Positions 25,019 to 34,815 of a DNA stretch of 64,000 bases are shown piece by piece. How positions within the stretch are numbered: the stretch's first letter is position 1; every line of letters starts with the position of its first letter. A program made the translations under genes and the position numbers. Source of the stretch: Pantoea sp. (GTDB lineage Bacteria > Pseudomonadota > Gammaproteobacteria > Enterobacterales > Enterobacteriaceae); contig NZ_JAPWKD010000034.1 of NCBI RefSeq assembly GCF_028283705.1, positions 124,001-188,000 on the forward strand. Reading direction: 5' to 3'. The notes under the pieces are model-generated. The model saw nothing but the letters and a program-made list of their open reading frames with translations. It did not search any database and was not told where the DNA came from.

Positions 25019-25028
25019 CTCAGACCGA

Positions 25029-26873
25029 TTAGTCGTCAAGGAAGCTACGCAGCACTTCGGAACGGCTTGGATGACGCAGTTTACGCAGCGCCTTGGCTTC
25101 AATCTGACGAATACGCTCACGCGTTACATCAAACTGCTTGCCTACCTCTTCCAGCGTGTGGTCGGTATTCATATCGATACCGAAACGCATACGCAGTACC
25201 TTCGCTTCACGCGCGGTCAGGCCAGCCAGTACGTCGTGGGTGGCAGAACGCAGGCTCTCAGAAGTTGCAGAGTCCAGCGGCAGCTCCAGCGTGGTGTCCT
25301 CGATAAAATCGCCCAGATGTGAATCTTCATCATCACCGATCGGCGTCTCCATAGAGATTGGCTCTTTGGCAATTTTCAGCACTTTGCGGATTTTATCTTC
25401 CGGCATCAGCATACGCTCAGCCAGTTCTTCCGGCGTCGGCTCGCGGCCCATTTCCTGCAACATCTGGCGCGAAATACGGTTGAGCTTGTTGATGGTCTCA
25501 ATCATATGCACCGGAATACGGATGGTACGCGCCTGGTCGGCGATAGAACGGGTGATAGCCTGACGGATCCACCAGGTGGCATAAGTTGAGAACTTATAAC
25601 CACGACGATATTCAAACTTATCAACCGCCTTCATCAGACCGATGTTGCCTTCCTGAATCAGGTCGAGGAATTGCAGACCACGGTTGGTGTATTTCTTAGC
25701 GATTGAAATCACCAGACGCAGGTTAGCTTCCACCATTTCTTTCTTCGCACGACGCGCTTTGGCTTCGCCGATAGACATACGACGGTTGATGTCCTTCACC
25801 TGCTCGATGGTCAAACCGGTTTCTTCTTCAATCTGGAGCAGCTTCTGCAGGCAACGCATGACGTCGTCCTGCACTTCCAGCAGTTTTTCCGACCACGGCT
25901 TGTTCATCGCCAGCGCGGCTTTGAACCAGCTTTCACTGGTTTCATTACCGGTGAACAGGGTGATGAAGTTTTTCTTCGGCATTTTGCACAGTTCAACACA
26001 CAGCTTCATGATGATGCGTTCTTGAGTACGCACGCGCTCCATCATTTCACGCATGTTATTTACCAGGTAGTCGAACTGCTTCGGTACCAGGCGGAACTGT
26101 TTAAACACTTCAGAAAGGTTCTGAATTTCGGCAACCGCGTCGGCGTGGCTGCGGCCTTTGGCCTTGATCACCGTACGGGTGGTTTCGTACTGGGTGCGCA
26201 GCTCAACGAATTTCTCACGCGCCAGTTCCGGATCGATAGAGTTATCGTCATCAGAACTGTCGTCGTCGCTCTCTTCGTCGTCTTCATCGTCGTCATCGCG
26301 GTCTTCTTCAGACAGCTCAGAACCCACGTGAGTGGCGGTAGGGGCCAGATCTTCTTCAGCGTTCGGATCGACAAAACCGGTGATCAGGTCGGACAGACGT
26401 GATTCGCCTGCTTCAACACGATCGTACTGATCGAGCAGATAGGTGATTGCTTCCGGATATTCTGCAACGGAGCACTGAACCTGGTTGATGCCGTCTTCGA
26501 TGCGTTTAGCGATGTCAATTTCGCCTTCACGCGTCAGCAGTTCAACAGTCCCCATTTCGCGCATGTACATGCGCACTGGGTCGGTGGTACGGCCAATTTC
26601 AGATTCAACGCTGGATAACACCTGAGCGGCGGCTTCCGCAGCATCTTCGTCAGTATCGGCACTGTTTTCATTCAGCATCAGATCATCGGCATCAGGGGCT
26701 TCTTCCACCACCTGAATACCCATATCGTTAATCATCTGGATGATGTCTTCGATCTGATCGGAGTCGACGATATCTTCCGGCAGATGGTCATTGACCTCAG
26801 CATAGGTCAGATAGCCCTGCTCCTTACCACGGGTGACAAGTAGCTTAAGCTGTGACTGCGGGTTTTGCTCCAT
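25029..26873 (-). CDS. rpoD: RNA polymerase primary sigma factor RpoD (sigma-70)
   Basis: The 614-residue protein (E. coli 613) directs RNA polymerase to housekeeping promoters. Region 1.1 is at the N-terminus, an acidic linker rich in Asp/Glu lies at about 190-215, then the non-conserved region, regions 2.1-2.4 (YATWWIRQAITRSIADQ), region 3 and region 4.2 (VTRERIRQIEAKALRKLRHP). It is the last gene of rpsU-dnaG-rpoD. The 245-base gap to dnaG contains two small hairpins on the mRNA strand, in the region where E. coli has an RNase E cut that uncouples dnaG from rpoD. Confidence 0.98.
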   Translation of the reverse strand: MEQNPQSQLKLLVTRGKEQGYLTYAEVNDHLPEDIVDSDQIEDIIQMINDMGIQVVEEAPDADDLMLNENSADTDEDAAEAAAQVLSSVESEIGRTTDPVRMYMREMGTVELLTREGEIDIAKRIEDGINQVQCSVAEYPEAITYLLDQYDRVEAGESRLSDLITGFVDPNAEEDLAPTATHVGSELSEEDRDDDDEDDEESDDDSSDDDNSIDPELAREKFVELRTQYETTRTVIKAKGRSHADAVAEIQNLSEVFKQFRLVPKQFDYLVNNMREMMERVRTQERIIMKLCVELCKMPKKNFITLFTGNETSESWFKAALAMNKPWSEKLLEVQDDVMRCLQKLLQIEEETGLTIEQVKDINRRMSIGEAKARRAKKEMVEANLRLVISIAKKYTNRGLQFLDLIQEGNIGLMKAVDKFEYRRGYKFSTYATWWIRQAITRSIADQARTIRIPVHMIETINKLNRISRQMLQEMGREPTPEELAERMLMPEDKIRKVLKIAKEPISMETPIGDDEDSHLGDFIEDTTLELPLDSATSESLRSATHDVLAGLTAREAKVLRMRFGIDMNTDHTLEEVGKQFDVTRERIRQIEAKALRKLRHPSRSEVLRSFLDD

Positions 26874-27118
26874 AAGACGGTATCCACACTTCTGTTAATT
26901 AGATTGGTGTCGGTCGGCAGCGAGCCAACAATAACAGTGAAGGCGTTGTGTTTTTGCCGCTGCCTTCGTCGCGGCCAGGGCATTTGCCCTCTGATATTCG
27001 GCACTTAAGCCGCTTGGATGCTTTTTTCGGGCCAGGCTTCTCGCCTGGTTCCGCTAATGCTTATCGCCCCGGTTCCCTGCCATTTTAACGGTATCGGCAA
27101 CCAGAGCGTCTAAAACGG

Positions 27119-28864
27119 TTATTTCTTTGCCAGTGCCTGGCTCAGTGCCCAGAATTCGCGGCGTTCGGCAGCACTTAATCCTTCGGTACGATCGCGTGCA
27201 ATGAGCGCTTCAAGACGCTGTTCCAGCGCGGAATCGTAAAGACTCGCCAGAGAATCCTGGAACACCGTTTCCGCCTCTTCATCCACTATCATGTGGTTCC
27301 AGGTGGCCAGTGTTTCAAGGGTCTGACTAAAATTTGTCCCGCGATATAACTCTAGTAGCTGTCCGGTCGTCAGGCCAGGATTCTCACAACAACGGCTGAC
27401 TAACTCCACAAACAGCGGTAAACCCGCCATTTTTGACTGCTCCAGACCTTCGAGAGCAGGTACCATGGCGGCAAATTGCGGGTTCTGCACCAGTAACGCC
27501 ACCAGCACGCGCATGGTTGTGCGCTTCAGCGGTGGTGCGGTGGGTGCGGCTCCACTCTCAGCCTGCTTCGGCAATAACTTCTCTAACTGGTTATCGTCAA
27601 GAATGCCGAGTTTATTACCTAATTCCTGACGCATATAAATACGCAAGGTTTCACCGGGGATCTGCCTGATCAACGGTAACGCCAGCGTACTCAGGCGTGC
27701 TTTACCGTCGCGCGTACTCAGATCAACCTGCGGCAGCAGGCTGTCGAACAGAAACGTGGAGAGCGGCATAGCCTGCTCCATCCTTGATTCAAACGCGGCT
27801 TTGCCTTCTTTGCGCACCAGCGTGTCCGGGTCCTCGCCATCAGGCAAAAACATAAAGCGTAGCTGACGACCGTCATTCATGTAAGGCAATGCGGTTTCGA
27901 GTGCACGCCAGGCGGCTTCACGGCCGGCACGGTCACCGTCGTAACAGCAAATCACGTTTTCCGTCGAGCGAAACAGCAGCTGAATATGTTCCGCAGTGGT
28001 CGAAGTTCCCAGCGAGGCAACGGCATAATCAATGCCGAACTGCGCCAGGGCCACCACATCCATATACCCTTCCACCACCAGCAGACGAGCCGGTTGCGGA
28101 TGATTTTTCAGCGCTTCATACAGGCCATACAACTGACGACCTTTATGGAAAATCGGTGTTTCCGGCGAGTTCAGGTATTTCGGCGTATCGTTGCCCAGCA
28201 CACGGCCACCAAAACCAATCACCCGGCCGCGTTTATCGCGAATCGGAAACATGACCCGGTCGCGAAAACGATCGTAAGTGCGGCCTTTGTCATTGCTGAC
28301 CAGCATGCCTGCTTCCATCAGCGACTCACGATCCTCTTTCTGCTGACCAAAACGCTTCAGCGCGTTATCCCAGCCGGGCGGTGCATAGCCAATGGCAAAG
28401 TGATCAATCACTTGCTGGCTAAGGCCACGCGTGGCGAGATATTGCTGAGCGGGCTGGGCCTGCGATTGACGCAGACTCTGCTGATAGAAGGTGTTCAGAC
28501 CTTCCAGCAGCTGATAAAGGCTTTGGCGCTGATGGCGTTCCATCTGGCTGGGGCCGTTGCCCGCTTCATAAGGCACTTCAAGGCCGTGCTGTGTGGCCAG
28601 TTCCTCAATGCTTTCGACAAACTCCAGACGATCGAAATTCATCAGGAAGTCGATAGCATTGCCATGGGCACCACAGCCGAAGCAGTGATAAAACTGCTTA
28701 TCACCGTTTACGGTGAAAGAGGGGGTTTTCTCGTTATGGAATGGGCAGCACGCATGATAGTTCTTACCCTGCTTTTTCAGCTTAACGCGGGCATCGATAA
28801 GGTCCACGATGTCCGTGCGGGCAAGTAAGTCATTGATAAATACGCGTGGAATTCGTCCAGCCAT
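27119..28864 (-). CDS. dnaG: DNA primase DnaG
   Basis: The 581-residue primase (same length as E. coli) makes RNA primers at the fork. The N-terminal CHC2 zinc site is CPFHNEKTPSF...HCFGCGAHG (about 40-66). The RNA polymerase core has a TOPRIM fold with VEGYMDVVAL and CYDGDRAGREAAW. The C-terminal domain (about 435-581) binds DnaB helicase. Weak translation start signals and upstream hairpins fit its known low expression. Confidence 0.98.
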   Translation of the reverse strand: MAGRIPRVFINDLLARTDIVDLIDARVKLKKQGKNYHACCPFHNEKTPSFTVNGDKQFYHCFGCGAHGNAIDFLMNFDRLEFVESIEELATQHGLEVPYEAGNGPSQMERHQRQSLYQLLEGLNTFYQQSLRQSQAQPAQQYLATRGLSQQVIDHFAIGYAPPGWDNALKRFGQQKEDRESLMEAGMLVSNDKGRTYDRFRDRVMFPIRDKRGRVIGFGGRVLGNDTPKYLNSPETPIFHKGRQLYGLYEALKNHPQPARLLVVEGYMDVVALAQFGIDYAVASLGTSTTAEHIQLLFRSTENVICCYDGDRAGREAAWRALETALPYMNDGRQLRFMFLPDGEDPDTLVRKEGKAAFESRMEQAMPLSTFLFDSLLPQVDLSTRDGKARLSTLALPLIRQIPGETLRIYMRQELGNKLGILDDNQLEKLLPKQAESGAAPTAPPLKRTTMRVLVALLVQNPQFAAMVPALEGLEQSKMAGLPLFVELVSRCCENPGLTTGQLLELYRGTNFSQTLETLATWNHMIVDEEAETVFQDSLASLYDSALEQRLEALIARDRTEGLSAAERREFWALSQALAKK

Positions 28865-28898
28865 AAGCCCCGGTTTTTCAGCTCATAAACGGCAACAA

Positions 28899-28975
28899 GC
28901 CGCGCTTCCTTTCGGAAAGCACGGCCTCTTACTTGACTCTGTCTGCGTTTATCACGCGGCGGAGGCGAACCTCCG
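28899..28975 (-). terminator. rpsU-dnaG attenuator hairpins
   Basis: Just after rpsU a 6-bp stem with TTCG loop (minus strand, 28975-28960) and further on a longer imperfect hairpin (28925-28899) precede dnaG. E. coli has a partial terminator in this interval that lowers primase expression relative to S21. Neither hairpin has a T-run, so attenuation or processing is inferred from position. Confidence 0.5.
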
Positions 28976-28982
28976 AAAGAAA

Positions 28983-29255
<273 letters not shown>

Positions 29256-29270
29256 TCAAAATGGTGCATA

Positions 29271-29300
29271 ATTCTACTCCAACCGAGGTTGGCTTGTAAA
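29271..29300 (-). promoter_or_regulatory. Promoter of rpsU-dnaG-rpoD
   Basis: TTTACA (29300-29295), 18 bp, TAGAAT (29276-29271) on the minus strand, about 72 bases before the S21 start. The same TTTACA/-10 arrangement and the sequence just downstream (ACCATTTTGAAAT) resemble what I recall of the E. coli rpsU promoter. The spacer contains a perfect CCAACC-GA-GGTTGG palindrome (29279-29292). Confidence 0.65.
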
Positions 29301-29479
29301 GCACCAGGAACAAATTGAAACCAACAGGGGCTTGTGCCTTGCGGCTGCCGGTTTTTTCAGGCCGTGGAGTATAGCGCACTCTTTGTGCGACGGAAAAACA
29401 CTTTTTCGCGGTCAAAGTTGCCCGGCCGGTGATCTCCCTGTGGTACACTGCGCGCCGCAAGAAGAGGGTACGAAAAGCT

Positions 29480-30493
29480 ATGCGAGTTCTGGGTATTGAA
29501 ACGTCCTGCGATGAAACCGGCATCGCGATTTATGACGATGCGTCCGGTCTGCTGGCAAATCAATTATATAGCCAGGTAAAATTGCATGCCGATTACGGCG
29601 GTGTGGTGCCAGAACTGGCATCGCGCGATCATGTGCGTAAAACCGTGCCGCTGATTCAGGCGGCGTTGAAACAGGCTGGATTGCAGCCGCAGCAGATTGA
29701 TGCCGTGGCCTATACGGCCGGACCAGGTTTGGTCGGTGCGCTGCTGGTTGGTGCCACCATTGGTCGTGCGCTGGCATTCGCCTGGAATGTTCCTGCGGTG
29801 CCAGTCCATCATATGGAAGGCCATCTGCTGGCCCCCATGCTGGAAGACAACCCGCCGGAATTCCCGTTTGTGGCGCTGCTGGTTTCGGGCGGTCACACCC
29901 AGCTGATTAGCGTCACCGGCATTGGTGAATACACCCTGCTGGGCGAATCCATTGACGATGCGGCGGGTGAAGCTTTCGACAAAACCGCCAAACTGCTGGG
30001 CCTCGACTATCCGGGTGGCCCGATGCTCTCGCGCATGGCACAGCAGGGCACGCCGGGTCGTTTCACTTTCCCGCGCCCGATGACCGATCGCCCCGGCCTT
30101 GATTTCAGCTTCTCCGGCCTGAAAACCTTCGCTGCCAATACCATCCGCGAACATGCGGGCGACGATCAGGCACGTGCCGATATCGCCCGTGCCTTCGAAG
30201 ATGCGGTGGTGGATACGCTGATGATCAAATGCAAGCGTGCTCTGGAGCAGACGGGGTTCAAACGTCTGGTGATCGCCGGCGGCGTCAGCGCCAACCGCAC
30301 GTTACGCGAGCGCATGGCGGAGATGATGCGCGCGCGCGGTGGTGAAGTATTTTACGCACGCCCGGAATTCTGTACCGATAACGGTGCCATGATTGCTTAT
30401 GCGGGTATGGTGCGACTGAAAGGCGGAACACGGGGTGAACTGGGCGTCAGTGTCCGACCGCGCTGGCCGCTGGCTGAACTGCCTGCCATCTGA
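29480..30493 (+). CDS. tsaD: tRNA N6-threonylcarbamoyladenosine transferase TsaD
   Basis: The 337-residue ASKHA-fold enzyme (E. coli 337), with TsaB and TsaE, transfers threonylcarbamoyl to A37 of ANN-decoding tRNAs. It begins MRVLGIETSCDETGIAIYDD; the metal-binding HMEGH motif and GGVSANRTLRERM are present. I use the ATG at 29480, not an upstream in-frame ATG at 29429. It is divergent from rpsU. Confidence 0.97.
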   Translation: MRVLGIETSCDETGIAIYDDASGLLANQLYSQVKLHADYGGVVPELASRDHVRKTVPLIQAALKQAGLQPQQIDAVAYTAGPGLVGALLVGATIGRALAFAWNVPAVPVHHMEGHLLAPMLEDNPPEFPFVALLVSGGHTQLISVTGIGEYTLLGESIDDAAGEAFDKTAKLLGLDYPGGPMLSRMAQQGTPGRFTFPRPMTDRPGLDFSFSGLKTFAANTIREHAGDDQARADIARAFEDAVVDTLMIKCKRALEQTGFKRLVIAGGVSANRTLRERMAEMMRARGGEVFYARPEFCTDNGAMIAYAGMVRLKGGTRGELGVSVRPRWPLAELPAI

Positions 30494-30495
30494 CA

Positions 30496-30527
30496 TAAAA
30501 AAACCGGCCTGCGCGCCGGTTTTTTTA
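30496..30527. terminator. Bidirectional terminator between tsaD and plsY
   Basis: A stem ACCGGC/GCCGGT (30503-30508, 30515-30520) lies between a run of seven A and a run of seven T. It serves both convergent genes and overlaps the plsY stop codon. Confidence 0.9.
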
Positions 30528-31130
30528 TTTCTGCTGCTTTTTTTTCCGCTTCCAGATTTTATTTTCCTGACCACGCCACAGACGCTGAATGTTGTCGTGA
30601 TGACGTAGCAAAATCAGGCAGGAAAGCATCGACACCGGAAAGGTGAATTGCGGCTTAAACCACCAGACATAAAAAGGGGCGATTAACGCGCTGACAATCG
30701 CACCCAGCGACGAGTAGCCGCTCAGTAGCACCGTCAGCAGCCAGGTACCGGTCATCAATCCGGTCAGATCCCAGCCAATCGGCGCAATGGCACCAAACGC
30801 TGTCGCCACGCCTTTGCCGCCGCGAAAACGAAAGAAAACGGGATAGATGTGGCCCAGGCAGGCGGCAATCGCCGTCAGGCCAAGATACAACGGCGGAATA
30901 TGCAGCAGATAAGCGATCCACACCGGCAGCATCCCTTTGGCGATATCAAAGATCAGTACCGCAGCGGCGGGTGCTTTCCCCCCGATACGTAACACATTCG
31001 TCGCACCGGGGTTACCTGAACCCTGGGTGCGTGGATCCGGCAGACCAGCGAGTTTGCACACCAGTATCGCGCTGGAAATGGAGCCGCAAAGATACGCGAA
31101 AATAATCATACCAAGCGCGATAGCACTCAT
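30525..31130 (-). CDS. plsY: Acyl-phosphate glycerol-3-phosphate acyltransferase PlsY
   Basis: The 201-residue integral membrane enzyme (E. coli 205) makes lysophosphatidic acid from acyl phosphate. Five or so membrane segments are evident, with the conserved loops GSGNPGATNVLR and HIYPVFFRFRGGKGVAT. The C-terminus is a Lys-rich cytoplasmic tail. The start is at 31130; the reading frame extends upstream without a ribosome site. It is divergent from folB. Confidence 0.96.
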   Translation of the reverse strand: MSAIALGMIIFAYLCGSISSAILVCKLAGLPDPRTQGSGNPGATNVLRIGGKAPAAAVLIFDIAKGMLPVWIAYLLHIPPLYLGLTAIAACLGHIYPVFFRFRGGKGVATAFGAIAPIGWDLTGLMTGTWLLTVLLSGYSSLGAIVSALIAPFYVWWFKPQFTFPVSMLSCLILLRHHDNIQRLWRGQENKIWKRKKKQQK

Positions 31131-31236
31131 AGTTCCATACCGTTCCTGTAGGGTCGTTTTGTTCTCGGTAAGTGTGGATAATACGCATAATCCGCCGGAA
31201 GTGGTATCCGGCTTAGCCAAAAACAGAGACTACATC

Positions 31237-31596
31237 ATGGATATCGTATTTATTGAGCAACTCACCGTGTTCACCACTATTGGCGTTTACGACTGGGAGC
31301 AGGGCATGCAGCAGAAGCTGGTGCTCGATGTCGAAATGGCGTGGGATAACCGCCAGGCGGCTGCCAGCGATGATGTCGATGATTGCCTCAGTTATGCCGA
31401 TGTCACCGAGGCAATTTTAAACCATCTTAACGGGCAGCGTTTTGCTCTGGTTGAACGGGTAGCGGAAGAAATTGCGGATCTGTTGATGAATCGTTTCAAA
31501 ACGCCCGGCGTGCGCATCCGCGTAGGAAAACCGGGGGCTGTAGCGCAGGCAGCCACGGTTGGCGTACGAATTGAGCGCGGGACTATTCCTAAATAA
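31237..31596 (+). CDS. folB: Dihydroneopterin aldolase/epimerase FolB
   Basis: The 119-residue enzyme (E. coli 122) converts dihydroneopterin to 6-hydroxymethyldihydropterin in folate synthesis. It begins MDIVFIEQLTVFTTIGVYDWEQ, with the catalytic Lys in RVGKPGAV. The ATG at 31237 is the family start. Confidence 0.96.
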   Translation: MDIVFIEQLTVFTTIGVYDWEQGMQQKLVLDVEMAWDNRQAAASDDVDDCLSYADVTEAILNHLNGQRFALVERVAEEIADLLMNRFKTPGVRIRVGKPGAVAQAATVGVRIERGTIPK

Positions 31597-31684
31597 ATCT
31601 GACGTGATTGCCATCACAATGAAACCAAACCAAATTATGGTGTGTCTCAGCGAGAGCCGTTGCGTTTAGTGCGGCTTAGTTACC

Positions 31685-31756
31685 GGAAACCTTAAGGTTT
31701 CCTTCAGACTGGCGCAGGCATAATTTAAGGCGGTAGGCAGATGCGACCGCCTTTTT
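31685..31756 (+). terminator. Palindrome and terminator-like hairpin between folB and uppP
   Basis: A perfect 18-bp palindrome (31685-31702, centre TTAA) is followed by an 8-bp stem (31727-31734 with 31746-31753) and a T-run ending at 31756, only 30 bases before the uppP start. The second hairpin is a credible terminator for folB; if a promoter lies upstream it would also act as an attenuator for uppP. Confidence 0.65.
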
Positions 31757-31785
31757 ACTGTTTAAAACGGATAGAGGAAAATTTG

Positions 31786-32604
31786 ATGGCAGATATTCAT
31801 CAGCTGTGGGTAGCTGCAATCCTGGGGATAGTGGAAGGTCTGACCGAATTCTTACCGGTCTCGTCCACTGGCCACATGATTATTGTTGGCCACTTGTTAG
31901 GTTTTGAAGGCGACACCGCCGATACCTTTGAAGTGGTGATTCAGCTCGGTTCTATTCTTGCTGTCGTGGTGATGTTCTGGCGTCGACTCTTTGGCTTAAT
32001 CGGTATTCATTTTGGTGAAGTGAAACATGAAGGTACCGGCAAAGGCCATCTGACTCTGATTCATATCCTGCTGGGTATGGTGCCTGCGGTGGTCATTGGT
32101 TTGCTGCTGCACGATAAAATCAAATCGCTGTTCAACCCGATTAACGTGATGTATGCGTTGGTGGTGGGGGGTGTGCTGCTGCTGGTGGCGGAATACCTTA
32201 AACCAAAGCAGCCGAAAGCGGTGGGGATTGACGATATTACCTATCGTCAGGCGTTTATGATTGGCTGCTTCCAGTGTCTGGCGCTGTGGCCGGGCTTCTC
32301 ACGTTCGGGGGCCACCATCTCTGGCGGTATGCTGATGGGCGTGAGCCGCTATGCTGCATCGGAGTTCTCCTTCATCCTCGCAGTACCGATGATGATGGGT
32401 GCGACAGTGCTGGATCTGTACAAAAGCATTGGCTTCCTGACGATGCAGGATCTGCCGATGTTCGCCGTTGGCTTTGTCACCGCCTTCGTGGTGGCATTGG
32501 TTGCCATCAAAGCCTTCCTTGAGCTGATTAAACGCATCTCCTTTGTCTCATTTGCCATCTACCGCTTTATCATCGCGGGCGTGGTTTACATGCTGTTCAT
32601 GTGA
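31786..32604 (+). CDS. uppP: Undecaprenyl-diphosphatase UppP (BacA)
   Basis: The 272-residue membrane protein (E. coli 273) recycles undecaprenyl diphosphate, the lipid carrier of cell wall synthesis; overexpression gives bacitracin resistance. The two conserved active-site loops are EGLTEFLPVSSTGHM near residue 21 and LWPGFSRSGATISGG near residue 170. About eight membrane segments are evident. The ATG at 31786 follows an AGAGG site. Confidence 0.97.
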   Translation: MADIHQLWVAAILGIVEGLTEFLPVSSTGHMIIVGHLLGFEGDTADTFEVVIQLGSILAVVVMFWRRLFGLIGIHFGEVKHEGTGKGHLTLIHILLGMVPAVVIGLLLHDKIKSLFNPINVMYALVVGGVLLLVAEYLKPKQPKAVGIDDITYRQAFMIGCFQCLALWPGFSRSGATISGGMLMGVSRYAASEFSFILAVPMMMGATVLDLYKSIGFLTMQDLPMFAVGFVTAFVVALVAIKAFLELIKRISFVSFAIYRFIIAGVVYMLFM

Positions 32605-32620
32605 TGCAATGCGCGGCCAG

Positions 32621-33853
32621 TTACGCTGGCCGCGCGTTAATCAGCCTTTCCTGCAGTACCTCAATTCGCCGCCGTGTTAACTCTTCCCGAACTTCTGCTC
32701 CTTTGAATCCAGCGTCCACCACGGCTTTGGTGGGAACGGCCTGTGCCAGCGAGAATGCTGTGCGCAGATAATCACCCTGCGGATAGGCATTGTTTTCCAG
32801 CCCGGCTCGGCCGCGAGCATCGGCTTCGCTGGTCAGCGCCATTTGCTCCACACGCTGCGGCTTGCGCCAGGCATCAATGCGATCAAACAGCGCAATCAGC
32901 GCTGCGGCTGGCTGGCGTTCGATGGTGTGAACCATATCGTGAAATTCGGTGACCAGCAGTGCCAGATCACGCACCGAGTTGGGTACGCGCAACCGCTCAC
33001 ATAAGGCTGCCACAATCGGCACTCCGGCCAGACCATGACCATGATGGCTCGGCCACTTCTCCGGCGGTGTGAGGGCTTTACCTGCGTCGTGGAACAGCGT
33101 GGCAAAGCGCACATCCAGCTGGTCGGACAGCGCAGCTGCCATCGTCAGAGTCATCAACGAATGGATACCGCTATCAATCTCCGGGTGCCATTTGATGGGG
33201 GCGGGGATGCCATACAGATTATCGAGTTCCGGGAACAGCACCTGCAACGCGCCGCAATCACGCAGTACCTGGAAATAAACCTGTGGATTACGCGTCAGCA
33301 GTGCCTTTTCCGTTTCTTTCCAGACGCGTTCGGGCGTGAGATGCACCAGCTCGCCACTGGAGACCATATCACGCATCAACGCCTGAGTTTCACCAGCGAT
33401 ACGGAAGTTCAGGTGGGCAAAACGGGCAGCAAACCGCGCCACGCGTAAGACGCGCAGGGGATCTTCATTAAAAGCGGCGGAAACATGGCGCAGGATACGA
33501 TCGGCCAGATCGCGCTGTCCGGAATAGGGATCGATTAACTCACCACTATCCGCCTGCGCGATGGCATTGATGGTCAGATCGCGTCGTAGCAAATCCTGCT
33601 CCAGCGTGACATCCGGCGCAAACCAGGTCACAAACCCGGTATATCCGTTACCACTTTTGCGCTCAGTACGCGCCAGCGCATACTCTTCGCGGCTTTGTGG
33701 ATGCAAAAAAACCGGAAAATCCCGGCCAACTTGCTGAAAGCCCTGCGCCAGCATCGCATCAGGCGTGGTGCCTACCACGACCCAATCTTTATCTTTTACC
33801 GGTAAACGCAACAACGCATCACGCACTGCGCCACCGACCAGAAACGTCTTCAC
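32621..33853 (-). CDS. cca: CCA tRNA nucleotidyltransferase (multifunctional Cca with HD domain)
   Basis: The 410-residue enzyme (E. coli 412) adds or repairs the CCA end of tRNAs. The N-terminal class II nucleotidyltransferase has GGAVRDALL and KDKDWVVVG; the HD phosphohydrolase domain has FHDAGKALTPP and HHGHG. The start is GTG at 33853. A 10-bp GC-rich inverted repeat (32611-32620 with 32626-32635) spans the 3' end. Confidence 0.97.
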   Translation of the reverse strand: MKTFLVGGAVRDALLRLPVKDKDWVVVGTTPDAMLAQGFQQVGRDFPVFLHPQSREEYALARTERKSGNGYTGFVTWFAPDVTLEQDLLRRDLTINAIAQADSGELIDPYSGQRDLADRILRHVSAAFNEDPLRVLRVARFAARFAHLNFRIAGETQALMRDMVSSGELVHLTPERVWKETEKALLTRNPQVYFQVLRDCGALQVLFPELDNLYGIPAPIKWHPEIDSGIHSLMTLTMAAALSDQLDVRFATLFHDAGKALTPPEKWPSHHGHGLAGVPIVAALCERLRVPNSVRDLALLVTEFHDMVHTIERQPAAALIALFDRIDAWRKPQRVEQMALTSEADARGRAGLENNAYPQGDYLRTAFSLAQAVPTKAVVDAGFKGAEVREELTRRRIEVLQERLINARPA

Positions 33854-33969
33854 TCAACTACTCCAGAGGCCATCTACCTTTGCGTGTCGGGCACGCATCA
33901 ATCTCTAATTGTTGCACAGTTTGGCCAAAATTCGGGCATGCCAAAAGGGGCATCTTACGATCCCCTCCC

Positions 33970-34017
33970 AAAAAAAGAACAATGATCGGCTTAATTCATC
34001 CAGCGATCGTTCTTTTT
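33970..34017 (-). terminator. Terminator overlapping the 3' end of ygiM
   Basis: On the minus strand the last ygiM codons (AAGAACGATCG) pair imperfectly with CGATCATTGTTCTT downstream, followed by seven T. The structure includes the stop codon. Confidence 0.6.
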
Positions 34018-34611
34018 GCGACGCGGCACCATATGCGGCAGCAACAGACCCAGTAACAGACCCACGCCCAGCACGCCACCGCCATACATAAACCATTGCA
34101 TGATAATGGTGCGCTGTTTGTCATCCAGCTGAACGTTAGCGGCACTGACTTTTTTCTGCGCGACAATCAGCTCGTTTTTCAGCTTCTGATTTTCGTCTTT
34201 CAGGCCGTTGATGGTGCTATCGCTGCTGGCTACCTTGTTCTGCATATCGGACGTACGCTGATTCCAGCTGTTGTCGATGTTTTGCAGTTTGTCGGTAAGG
34301 TCCTTCACCTGCTGCTCAAGCTGCGGCACGCGGGTACGCAGACTGGGATCGGCACTCAACTGGGAGAGAGGAATCCAGGTGGTGCGACCCTGCGAATCTT
34401 TAATCTGGCCGTACTGCGTATCGTTGTTGGTTTGCAACAACTGTACTTCTTCCCCGGCATTCAGCTTGCCAACCAGGCGAAATTGATCGCCAGGGCCGCT
34501 GCGCACCCAGGTGGATAATTCATCGGAGATGTAACGTTTTTCGTCTGCATGAGCTGGAGTGATGGCGCTGAAAGCCAGCAATGAAAGAGCTGCAAGTGTG
34601 ATTTTTTTCAT
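33991..34611 (-). CDS. ygiM: SH3 domain membrane protein YgiM
   Basis: The 206-residue envelope protein has a cleavable signal peptide (about 1-22, ending AHA), a bacterial SH3 domain (about 25-90; WVRSGPGDQFRLVGKLNAGEEV), a coiled coil (about 95-165) and a C-terminal membrane helix (about 172-192) followed by a basic tail. This is the TIGR04211 layout. Its exact role is not established; an envelope function is inferred. Confidence 0.92.
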   Translation of the reverse strand: MKKITLAALSLLAFSAITPAHADEKRYISDELSTWVRSGPGDQFRLVGKLNAGEEVQLLQTNNDTQYGQIKDSQGRTTWIPLSQLSADPSLRTRVPQLEQQVKDLTDKLQNIDNSWNQRTSDMQNKVASSDSTINGLKDENQKLKNELIVAQKKVSAANVQLDDKQRTIIMQWFMYGGGVLGVGLLLGLLLPHMVPRRKKNDRWMN

Positions 34612-34815
34612 TCGATATCAATTTTTCGTCATGGCGTAAAATTACCGGCACAGTCTGGAGAGGCTTCCCATAAATCTGAATGAGAACTATCCTGGTCTCA
34701 ATCTGGAGTGAAAAGGGTCGTAAAAGCAAAAGAAAGCCGAGACAGCATGCATTCTGTGCATTACTCTTCGCCAGATTAACTTCTTAAGTGCCAGCAGCGT
34801 ATTCAATAAAAAATT

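Noticed and set aside
29418..29449. TTGCCC...TACACT as a tsaD promoter
   Set aside because: The 20-bp spacing is too long for a convincing sigma-70 promoter.
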